27,561 nt of DNA, taken from contig MGVW01000031.1 in the NCBI GenBank assembly GCA_001800675.1, positions 1-27,561 on the forward strand. Direction: 5' to 3'. Every line of letters starts with the position of its first letter. Within the stretch, counting starts at the first letter, position 1. Below the pieces are notes generated by a model that was given only the letters and a program-made list of their open reading frames with translations, ran no database searches and had not been told where the DNA came from. This document shows positions 7,848 to 15,144 of the stretch, in pieces. The DNA comes from Euryarchaeota archaeon RBG_13_57_23 (GTDB taxonomy: Archaea; Thermoplasmatota; Thermoplasmata; UBA10834). The position numbers and the translations under genes are program-made.

Positions 7848-8809
7848 CAGATTCTCACCCTCGGGTCAAGATATCCGTAGATGAGGTCGGCAAAGAAGTT
7901 GCCCACGAGCACGAGCAGAGTGATGATGAACAAGGTGGCCTCGGCGACCGGGAAGTCGAGTTGCGAGAGCGATCGGATGTACAGCGCTCCGACGCCCGGG
8001 AACGTGAACACGTTCTCGAGTACGACCGCGCCGCTCACGGAGAACACGATCGATATGATGAACGAAGTGACCACGGGCAACATCGCGTTCCTCGCGCCGT
8101 GCTTGTAGAGCACGGTCCGCTCTGGCAGTCCGATGGCCTTCGCGGTCACCATGTAGTTCTCTCCTATGATGTCCAGCATGGCGGTTCTCATGAGCAGTAT
8201 GGTGCCTGCGAGGTTCAGAAGTATCAATACCACGAGCGGCAGGGTCATGTGCCAGAGTATGTTCAGAGGCTTCCACAGGTCGACTGAGGGGTCATACCAC
8301 CCCGTGAGAGGGAACAGGTCGAGCTGGGACGCGAAGACGAGCAGGAATATCAGGCCGATCCAGAAGGACGGCATATTGTAGAACACAAGGCTGGTCACCA
8401 CCGCCGTACCGTCGCCCACACCCCCCCTCTTCCACGCGATGTACGCGCCGACGTATATCCCTATGAGGTACGAGATGATCGTCGCAAGGCCGAACAGCAG
8501 GAGGGTTCTGGGGATCCTCTCTTCCAGAAGGTTCCACACAGGTTCCGCTTGTGAGAAGGAAGTGCCGAAATCGAATGTCAACATATGCTGCATGTAGAGC
8601 AGATAGCGCTCCTGAATCGGTCTGTCGAACCCGAAGTAGGCGGTCAGGAATTCCCTGTCTTCGGGCTTTATGAGCGGGTTCTGCGCGAGAAGGTCTTGGG
8701 GTTTCGCAGGCAACGACTCGAACATTATGAAAATCAGGGTCAGGATTATGATGAGGGTGATGAAGGTCTGAATTACCCTCTCGGCGATGTACCTGCTCAT
8801 CCCGGCCAT
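7847..8809 (-). CDS. oppB: Oligopeptide ABC transporter permease OppB-like
   Basis: The partner permease of OppC, 320 residues from ATG 8809, the normal size for the family. It starts with the typical amphipathic lead MSRYIAERVIQTF followed by TM1, then the extracytoplasmic stretch with DREFLTAYFGFDRPIQERYL, which is characteristic of OppB/DppB. Five further membrane segments follow, with the coupling-loop motif YMVTAKAIGLPERTVLYKHG about two thirds along. The end reads ADLIYGYLDPRVRI, the classic family C-terminus. Unlike the other four transport genes it carries no insertion. Start choice: GGGGGAT lies 9 bases upstream of 8809. An ATG at 8845 would suit a leaderless message from the TATA box at 8871-8879 and would add 12 residues not typical of the family. 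ATG 8800 is a third option. Confidence 0.93.
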   Translation of the reverse strand: MAGMSRYIAERVIQTFITLIIILTLIFIMFESLPAKPQDLLAQNPLIKPEDREFLTAYFGFDRPIQERYLLYMQHMLTFDFGTSFSQAEPVWNLLEERIPRTLLLFGLATIISYLIGIYVGAYIAWKRGGVGDGTAVVTSLVFYNMPSFWIGLIFLLVFASQLDLFPLTGWYDPSVDLWKPLNILWHMTLPLVVLILLNLAGTILLMRTAMLDIIGENYMVTAKAIGLPERTVLYKHGARNAMLPVVTSFIISIVFSVSGAVVLENVFTFPGVGALYIRSLSQLDFPVAEATLFIITLLVLVGNFFADLIYGYLDPRVRI

Positions 8810-8865
8810 GTCCGAATTATCCCCCAAATGGGCAGGCCTTCCCATTTTGTCTGAGTGAGCATATA

Positions 8866-8880
8866 ATCGCTTAATAAAAC
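8866..8880 (-). promoter_or_regulatory. Internal promoter for oppB-C-D-F
   Basis: On the minus strand GTTTTATTAA (8871-8880) is an archaeal-type TATA box centred about 30 bases upstream of the ATG at 8845 and about 66 upstream of the preferred start at 8809. A second AT-rich block, GATTATAT, follows directly. It lies in the 190-base gap after oppA, so the membrane and ATPase genes can be transcribed apart from the binding protein. Confidence 0.5.
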
Positions 8881-8950
8881 TTTGGTAGCATGGGTTCGGT
8901 GTGGTACATCGGGCCCCCGTGTGCCGTGCTCATGGCCCAGCCTAGTCTTT

Positions 8951-8981
8951 GAAATCGAAAAATGAAAGGTTGGGGAAAAGG
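8951..8981 (-). terminator. T-rich termination tract after oppA
   Basis: About 20 bases past the oppA stop the minus strand has CCTTTTCCCC, CCTTTC and ATTTTTCGATTTC in succession. Runs of T without a strong hairpin are the usual archaeal terminator. Interrupted as it is, partial read-through is likely, which would make oppA mRNA more abundant than the downstream genes. Confidence 0.45.
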
Positions 8982-8999
8982 TTTGATCGGTGTTTGTGC

Positions 9000-11900
9000 C
9001 TATAGCTTCTGTTCCTCAGTCTTCACAGTCTCGGTCTCAACAACTGTCACGGACTCTGGGTTCTTCGGCCTGCGCCCTATCAGCAACAGCACGAGGAGGA
9101 TAGCGGCGATTACCCAGCCAGCTATCAGGAGGCCCCAAATGGCCATGCTCGTCCCGGCCCCCTCGTCGACCGCGGTGAATTCCACCGTGGTCTCCGTCGA
9201 GACTCCGAGCGAGTCCGTCGCGTTCACCTTGACGCTGTGATCTCCCTTGGAGAGGTCGCCAAGCGCCTGAGCGATGTCCCAGGTCGTCTCGCCTGCAGTT
9301 CCCTGGACCGTTGTCACGGCTCCGCCGTCGACTGATACCTTGACAGTCTGCACGCCGTTCGAGTCTGACACGCTGGCCGTCATGACCACTTCCTTCTTCA
9401 CGACCTCGCCGCCCGCAGCCGGGCTGAGCACTGAGATCGTCGGACCGTTGTTCATGACCGGTATGGCCATCGTTGCCAGACCGACCTCGTAGGCCACTCC
9501 GCCGCACTTCGCCTGGACTGGAACGAACGCAGCTCTCGCGTCGTTCATGGCGGATGTGTCGACGGTGAAGGTGACCTTGCCGTTCGCATCGGAAGCCATC
9601 GCTGGCTGTGTGACAGTCGCGCCTCCGCCCGCGGTCAGCTCAACTGCCAGGTTCGGTATGGCCTTTCCGGCAGAGTCTGTAACGGTCGCAGTCACCGCGA
9701 TCTTCTCGCCGATCATCTGAGTGTCCTCGATCGGGTCGAGCGCCACGTAGGCCTGCGCGACGTGCATCACAACGGAGTTCTGCGCGAACAGAGAGATCGC
9801 TCCGAACTCGCTCGCCTTCGCGAAGACATCGGCTCTGACGCTAGCCTGCGTCACGACATAGTTCTTCGCGACAGCTATCAAGGTGGTCCGGGCGAACCCG
9901 TCCACATCGGTGGGGACCGATACGGAGCTCCACAGAGCTGTGGTCTTGTAGGGCACGATCATGTAGTCCAAGTTGCCTCTGAGGCTGTTCTGGTACACGA
10001 GCGCATCGGCCGCCTCAATCGGGGCGTTGTCCTCGTCCGTTGCGACGACGTCTACGACCGTCGAGTCGAATCCGGTTGCCCTGACGGTCATCACTGGCTT
10101 CCCGATGGTCACCTGTGCGGCTGACACATCGTACGACCTTCCGAGCACATAGTCGCCGGAGATCGTTGTCGGACCAATGATGTTGTACGCGTATGTGTCA
10201 CTGTTGAAGGTTCCTACTCCCTCGGGCACGACATACACCTGTCCGATCAGGTCGACCGGGGCGACGTCCTGTCCATAGATCTCTATGGTCAGCTCGCCAC
10301 CTACGATATCGACACCGGTCATGTAACCGTAGTCGTCCCAGTAGATGTACCCTGCCGTGTTGTACCAGTAGTCCCAGTCAGCGTAGTCATAGTACGTGTT
10401 GAACGGACCAGATGTCACGAGGTTCGCATCATCGACGCTTGTGATGATGTTGATACCCCAGCCGTCCCAGGTCGAGTCCCAGTTCACCAGGTCGCACCAG
10501 GCCAACGAGCCGTACGCAGTACCGGAGACCATCAACGATGCGTTGATGCCGTCAGCCGGAGCACCGGCTCCGTCCCATATGTAGGCAGTGGCTGTTATAG
10601 CGCCGACTGGTTCCATGAACTGAGGCTCCTGTGTGGCAACGTTGCCGTCGAGGTCCCAGACCATATATCCGCCGTACATAGTGGGTACTGGCGCATCACC
10701 TGCGTAGGTGAGCGTCACTGTCGCCGGGACTGCATTGAGTGCGGTCGTGTTCTTGATCACGACTCTCAGGGCCGCGCTGGCTGCACTGTCCTTGAACTGA
10801 ACATCCACTGTAGCCTGACCAGAACCGCCCGTCAAGACCTCCATGGTCGGAACGAACACTAGGTCCTCGTTGCTGTACTCGACGCTCAGCAGGTGATTCG
10901 CCAACGCGTTGCCATCATCGTCCGTGACGGTCACGACTATCGAGGTCGCGTTTGCAGCCCTCGTGAGGGTAACCGTTCCGGTCGCTGCGGCATCCACCTG
11001 TGCCATCGTCCAATCTGGTAGTGCCTCGTTCAGCACGAGCAGGTTCGCGGCCGCAGCTGCGGACCACGCGTAGCCCGCCTTCGTTGCGGCGTACGATAGC
11101 GTCAGTGTCAGGTGCGAGTTCATGTACTGGCTGATGTCCGTGGGGGCGGTGTATAGCATATACGCCTTCCCGTTGGCATCTGTCAGCATTGAGTTAAAGT
11201 TCGCAGACCAGTTCGTCGTACCATAGCTGACCAAGTTCGGGTCGATTGACACGTTCGCGCCTGCCACCTTGGCACCGTTCTCGTCAGTGACCGTTACGAC
11301 GATGTCAGAGGTCTCTCCAGGCCTCAGCACCATCGAACTGGCACTGACCATCATTGCGAGCGTTGTCGGCAGCTTGGACACCACTCTCAATGTGCTGCTC
11401 GCCGTGGAGATGACTCCTCCCTTCGAAGCAGTCACATTGACATAGGAATATCCCGCCGCAGTGCCCGTGAGGTTGAACAAGAACAGGCCGTCAGCGTTCG
11501 TGGATCCCGTCGCAGTTCCAATTGTGACGGTCGAGGCTCCCCCGACTCCATCAACTGAAACCGTGATGGCCGCGCCGCTCACAGGTGCTCCGCTGTTGTC
11601 AATGACCTTCACGTATGCGTCCACTGTGCCACCGACCAGGACCTTGCCCGGCAGGCTCAGCCCAGCGTTGACGCTTGCGGTCGCAGCGGCTCCGCCTGCA
11701 GCCGCTCCCGACTTCACCAGGTTACCGAGAGAGAACAGGTTCGAGCCAGGCCCGAATATCTGTCCAAGGTAGGACAGCCATCCGGTCCATCTCGTCGTTG
11801 CGGCCTCAACGTTCACCCTGTAGTACAGGACGTTGACCGGCACCGCATCCGCGATCACTCCCTCAGCCCAGCGCGTGTAGGCTATCTGTTCGCTGGTGTT

Positions 11901-13505
11901 GAAGCTCGACTTGGCGAGGTTCTCGAGTCTCAGGACCTCATCCGCGAGAGCCTGTGTCTCAGCGTCCGCGCGGGTCACTACCCCGAACAGGTCGCTGTAG
12001 AACGGGTTCGGGTTCGCCTCTGACCAGAAGCCGAATGTGTTCGAGCTCGCCCTCGGGCCAATGATGTCGAACACGTTGCCGACGGGGTCCGAACTCAGGG
12101 ACCAACCGATGATGAGCAGCTGGAAGTCCATTGACTGTAGCCTCGTGACGAGCGTGTCGAAGTCAAGGGCCTTGGCCTCTGCGTTGATGTGCAGGCCGTC
12201 TCTCATGTTCTTCGCTATCATCTGGCCTGCCCTGATCCTTATCGGGTCGTAGTCTGCGGGCGGGGTCAGTATGGTGAGCTTCTGCATCGGAGTTCCGTCC
12301 GGCAGATCTCTCCATCCGTCACCGTTCGCGTCGACGAATCCGGCCGCGTTAAGCAACGCAATCGGTGTGCTGTAGTCGGCATCGAACGGGTACTTCTCAA
12401 CTGTGGCGTTGTACCATGCGTCTTCGCCCCAGAATGGCGGCTCACACGCGTCGCCTTGTGTTCCGAAACCGCCCATGTAGACATTGACGATCTGGGCCTT
12501 GTCGATGACGTGCGAAACTGCCTGTCTGAAGGGCAAGTAACCCATCGGGTCGAACTTCTGGTTGAACGCCATGTAGAAGTAGCCGTTATCAGACTCGTAG
12601 AACAGCTTGATGTTCGGGTCTGCCTGTAGGCTCGGTATCCTGCCTGCCGTTATCGCCCATGGCAGGTGGTCCACCTCGCCTGACTGGAGCGCCAGGATGG
12701 CAGTGTCGATACTGGCGTACAACTTGAAGTAGAGCTGGTCTATGTTGGGGGCGTACATCTTGTAGCCCAAAGGCGTCGTCTTGTTCTTGCCCCAGTAGCC
12801 AGTGTACTTCTCCATGATTCTGTAGGAGTTGTCCTCGCCCTCCTTGTATCTCCACGGGCCTGTGGATATCGTCGCGTCCGGGTCGTTCCACAGTATGTCC
12901 ACCAGTCCGCCTGACAGGTGGTTCTCCCAGATTGCCATTGGAAGGATGGGCAATCCTGCGGTAGTCGTCAGGAACAGCCCGTACGAGGACCCCATCTTCA
13001 TCGTCACCGTGTAGTCATCCACCTTGTTTACCGCGGTGGTCATCTCAGCCTCGCTGCAGGAACCGTCGTCGTTCGCATCGAACGCGTTGATGATGTTCGA
13101 TGCATAGGTCGTGCCCTGTCTCGCATGTTGGAACATGAACACGACGTCGTCAGCGTCCATCGGTGTTCCGTCGTGGAAGGTCACGCCCTGCCTGATCGTG
13201 AACGTCCATGTTAGAGTGGGTTCGTCGAAGGTCCAGCTCTCCGCGAGAACTGGCATCGGAAGACCGTCGAAGTCCAATCCGACCAATCCCTCAAATCCCC
13301 AGTTGATGACGTTCGATTTCCACACGCTGTTGGATGCTAGGTTCCACGTGTTGAAGTCCGGTATGTCCTGTTGCATGCCTATGTACAGGACATTCGGCTG
13401 ATCCGCAGCCTCGGCTCTTACGGGCATCGCACTAGGGATTACTGCGAATGCCGTTAGAACTGTCAGCAGCGTAACAAGCCCTGCTAGTACTCTTCTATTT
13501 TTCAT
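9000..13505 (-). CDS. oppA: Giant membrane-anchored peptide-binding protein OppA-like, with Ig-like domains
   Basis: A 1501-residue surface protein. Order: signal peptide (MKNRRVLAGLVTLL, hydrophobic to about residue 30), an SBP family 5 solute-binding domain (about 35-590), an Ala/Gly linker, several Ig-like (Big_1-type) beta domains with the recurring pattern VTDENGAKVAGA / DANGKV, a Tyr/Trp-rich segment, further Ig-like units, one membrane helix (about 1454-1477) and a charged cytoplasmic tail. The binding domain contains a perfect 12-residue EF-hand loop, DANDDGSCSEAE (143-154), and a second Asp-rich loop, DANGDGWRDLPD. The start at 13505 is set by GGAGG about 11 bases upstream and by the signal peptide; an ATG at 13586 would add an implausible 27-residue leader. 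Bacterial OppA is about 540 residues, so roughly 900 are extra. It captures peptides outside the cell for OppBCDF and may also serve in the cell envelope. Confidence 0.92.
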   Translation of the reverse strand: MKNRRVLAGLVTLLTVLTAFAVIPSAMPVRAEAADQPNVLYIGMQQDIPDFNTWNLASNSVWKSNVINWGFEGLVGLDFDGLPMPVLAESWTFDEPTLTWTFTIRQGVTFHDGTPMDADDVVFMFQHARQGTTYASNIINAFDANDDGSCSEAEMTTAVNKVDDYTVTMKMGSSYGLFLTTTAGLPILPMAIWENHLSGGLVDILWNDPDATISTGPWRYKEGEDNSYRIMEKYTGYWGKNKTTPLGYKMYAPNIDQLYFKLYASIDTAILALQSGEVDHLPWAITAGRIPSLQADPNIKLFYESDNGYFYMAFNQKFDPMGYLPFRQAVSHVIDKAQIVNVYMGGFGTQGDACEPPFWGEDAWYNATVEKYPFDADYSTPIALLNAAGFVDANGDGWRDLPDGTPMQKLTILTPPADYDPIRIRAGQMIAKNMRDGLHINAEAKALDFDTLVTRLQSMDFQLLIIGWSLSSDPVGNVFDIIGPRASSNTFGFWSEANPNPFYSDLFGVVTRADAETQALADEVLRLENLAKSSFNTSEQIAYTRWAEGVIADAVPVNVLYYRVNVEAATTRWTGWLSYLGQIFGPGSNLFSLGNLVKSGAAAGGAAATASVNAGLSLPGKVLVGGTVDAYVKVIDNSGAPVSGAAITVSVDGVGGASTVTIGTATGSTNADGLFLFNLTGTAAGYSYVNVTASKGGVISTASSTLRVVSKLPTTLAMMVSASSMVLRPGETSDIVVTVTDENGAKVAGANVSIDPNLVSYGTTNWSANFNSMLTDANGKAYMLYTAPTDISQYMNSHLTLTLSYAATKAGYAWSAAAAANLLVLNEALPDWTMAQVDAAATGTVTLTRAANATSIVVTVTDDDGNALANHLLSVEYSNEDLVFVPTMEVLTGGSGQATVDVQFKDSAASAALRVVIKNTTALNAVPATVTLTYAGDAPVPTMYGGYMVWDLDGNVATQEPQFMEPVGAITATAYIWDGAGAPADGINASLMVSGTAYGSLAWCDLVNWDSTWDGWGINIITSVDDANLVTSGPFNTYYDYADWDYWYNTAGYIYWDDYGYMTGVDIVGGELTIEIYGQDVAPVDLIGQVYVVPEGVGTFNSDTYAYNIIGPTTISGDYVLGRSYDVSAAQVTIGKPVMTVRATGFDSTVVDVVATDEDNAPIEAADALVYQNSLRGNLDYMIVPYKTTALWSSVSVPTDVDGFARTTLIAVAKNYVVTQASVRADVFAKASEFGAISLFAQNSVVMHVAQAYVALDPIEDTQMIGEKIAVTATVTDSAGKAIPNLAVELTAGGGATVTQPAMASDANGKVTFTVDTSAMNDARAAFVPVQAKCGGVAYEVGLATMAIPVMNNGPTISVLSPAAGGEVVKKEVVMTASVSDSNGVQTVKVSVDGGAVTTVQGTAGETTWDIAQALGDLSKGDHSVKVNATDSLGVSTETTVEFTAVDEGAGTSMAIWGLLIAGWVIAAILLVLLLIGRRPKNPESVTVVETETVKTEEQKL

Positions 13506-13576
13506 GTCAAATTCATCCTCCGTCTTACCCCTCAGATAATAACGGGCAGTGCTAACGCATTTTATGATATATGAAG
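13506..13576 (-). promoter_or_regulatory. oppA promoter and ribosome-binding site
   Basis: On the minus strand TTCATATATC (13566-13575) is a good TATA box, predicting a start of transcription near 13540-13547 and a leader of about 40 bases. GGAGG (13517-13521) sits 11 bases before the ATG at 13505 and fixes the translation start. Confidence 0.6.
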
Positions 13577-13688
13577 GTTGTTCCAACCCGGTTTCCGGTG
13601 GAATCTGGCTTTATCGGCCAGTGCGAGAAAGGACCGTGACTCGTGGTCACACGTCGCTGTCACCCGCTAATGGCTTGCTGCGTCATCG

Positions 13689-13747
13689 AAAAAAGGTCGG
13701 TCTCGAGAGTTCGTCGATGGTCGAACCGGGTTGCGGTCCGAGCAACC
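13689..13747 (-). terminator. Hairpin and T6 tract downstream of the zinc-ribbon gene
   Basis: Minus-strand reading: a 6-base-pair stem (GGTTGC / GCAACC, 13729-13747, 7-base loop) lies 22 bases after the zinc-ribbon stop, and TTTTTT follows at 13689-13694. The hairpin and the T tract are about 35 bases apart, so the T tract is probably the effective archaeal termination signal. The rest of the 13577-13769 gap holds a small stem (GTGAC / GTCAC, 13636-13650) and no gene. Confidence 0.5.
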
Positions 13748-13769
13748 GGCTCGTCGCTGTATTTGATCC

Positions 13770-13955
13770 CTACTCGGCGTCCTTCTTCACAGCCTCGACT
13801 GATTTCGGGTCAGCGCAGTTCCATGTCCCGCAGAACGGGCACCTAGACTGATTCTCCTCCAGGTCGAGATCCGTGATTGCGCCAGAGTAGTTGACGGTTG
13901 CAGGATATTCCTTCTTGCACTTCTTGCACTTGTATTCGAGTTCCGCCTTGGGCAT
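13770..13955 (-). CDS. Small zinc-ribbon protein
   Basis: A 61-residue protein with two metal-binding knuckles: C10-x2-C13 (YKCKKCKKEY) and C39-x2-C42 (SRCPFCGTW), with C47 nearby. Spacing fits a zinc ribbon of the kind seen in small archaeal nucleic-acid-binding or adaptor proteins. The C-terminus is a short charged helix (KSVEAVKKDAE). The gene stands alone, divergent from the C45 gene and upstream of oppA in the same direction but separated from it by a terminator. A TATA box 29 bases before the ATG points to a leaderless message. I do not recognise a specific function; a regulatory role for the neighbouring opp genes is possible but only by position. Confidence 0.75.
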   Translation of the reverse strand: MPKAELEYKCKKCKKEYPATVNYSGAITDLDLEENQSRCPFCGTWNCADPKSVEAVKKDAE

Positions 13956-13980
13956 GTTTCCGCTGACAGGTGAACTCCGT

Positions 13981-13988
13981 CATAAATG
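13981..13988 (-). promoter_or_regulatory. TATA box of the zinc-ribbon gene
   Basis: CATTTATG on the minus strand is centred 29 bases upstream of the ATG at 13955, the spacing expected when transcription starts at or next to the start codon. Confidence 0.5.
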
Positions 13989-14072
13989 TTATTGACGAAT
14001 CAGAGGTCGAGTCAGAGGAAGGTTATTTGGCATCGAAGATAGGTTCACCGGCCACGGGCCGAGGGAACGATC

Positions 14073-15140
14073 ATGTCGAAGAAGGGAGCCACTGACGGGT
14101 TCAGGGAGGTTTCTGCCAGCGGAAGCCATTTCCAGATAGGGGAAACGCTCGGCAAGCAGTGTCGCGACCAGGCGATAAGGATGGAGAAGCAATTCAAGGA
14201 GGCCATCTCGGCGGTTCCTGGCTGGTCGGTGGACAAGATGATCTCGTACTCCCGCAAGAGCCTTCCCTTGAGCAAACGGTTCTATCCCGAGTACATCGAG
14301 GAGCTCGAGGGCTACGCGAGAGGGTCAGGCGTCAAGTTCGAGGTCCTCTACGCGATGTCTTGCGACGCCCCTATCGGACGAGGCAAGGGCTGTACTGACT
14401 TGGTCGCCAACGGTGAGTGGACGAAGGACGACTGCGTGTACGCCGCGCACAATGAAGATGTCTCGCCTGGCAGTATCAATGAGATAACTATCGCCAGGAT
14501 AAAGCCGAAGGATGAGCCCGGCTACCTCGGAATGAACTACGGGGGCATTTGGCCGACCGCGGGCATGAACGCCGCGGGAATAAGCCTCACGGGAAACGCG
14601 TTGGTGCCCAACGACACCCGCCAGGGGATCCCGAAGATCATCCCATGCAGGAAGGTGCTGCGGGAGACTGGCATCTACCAGGCGCTCATGGCGTCGATGC
14701 CCGAGGGACGCGGGCACAGCTTCAACAACATCGTCACGGACGCCAACGGAGAGATATTCAGCATGGAAGGGTCGGCGACCACGTTCGACGCACTGTACGG
14801 GGAGGAGGGCTGGCTCGTGCATACGAACCACTATCTTTCACCCAGGATGTGGAAGTTCGAGGAGAACATGCACACGAGGTTCTCTTCCATAGTCAGATAC
14901 AACAGAGCGAAGAAGCTGTTCAAGAAGGAGCTCGGCAATGTCGATATCGCATCCTTCCACAGGATCTTCTCGGACCATGTCGGATATCCCGAGTCCATCT
15001 GCCGGCATCCCGACGCCGCTCTTGCCAAGGACGAGCAGACCAGGTCCATATTCTCTGTCGTGTTCAACCTGACTGAGAAGGTGGCATGGGTCTGCTATGG
15101 CAACCCGTGCGAGGGCGCCTACAAGAAGTACGAGTTCTAG
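14073..15140 (+). CDS. C45-family autoprocessing acyltransferase/amide hydrolase
   Basis: A 355-residue member of the Ntn-hydrolase group related to acyl-CoA:6-aminopenicillanate acyltransferase. These proteins cut themselves at a Gly-Cys bond to expose a nucleophilic cysteine. Here GRGKGCTDLVA places the nucleophile at C107, followed by AAHNEDVSPG (125-134) matching the family's N-x-D substrate-pocket motif. The N-terminal 106 residues form the helical part released or retained after cleavage (IGETLGKQCRDQ, YIEELEGYARGSG). No signal peptide is visible, so it is probably cytoplasmic. GAGGGAACG upstream of the ATG is a moderate ribosome site. It ends 4 bases from the stop of the convergent D-aminoacylase-like gene. 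The likely reaction is hydrolysis or transfer of an acyl group on an amine or peptide; the substrate is unknown. Confidence 0.88.
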   Translation: MSKKGATDGFREVSASGSHFQIGETLGKQCRDQAIRMEKQFKEAISAVPGWSVDKMISYSRKSLPLSKRFYPEYIEELEGYARGSGVKFEVLYAMSCDAPIGRGKGCTDLVANGEWTKDDCVYAAHNEDVSPGSINEITIARIKPKDEPGYLGMNYGGIWPTAGMNAAGISLTGNALVPNDTRQGIPKIIPCRKVLRETGIYQALMASMPEGRGHSFNNIVTDANGEIFSMEGSATTFDALYGEEGWLVHTNHYLSPRMWKFEENMHTRFSSIVRYNRAKKLFKKELGNVDIASFHRIFSDHVGYPESICRHPDAALAKDEQTRSIFSVVFNLTEKVAWVCYGNPCEGAYKKYEF

Positions 15141-15144
15141 GTCG

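Noticed and set aside
13506..13586. Longer N-terminus for OppA from the ATG at 13586
   Set aside because: It would put 27 polar residues before the signal peptide and would run through the GGAGG ribosome site that serves the ATG at 13505.
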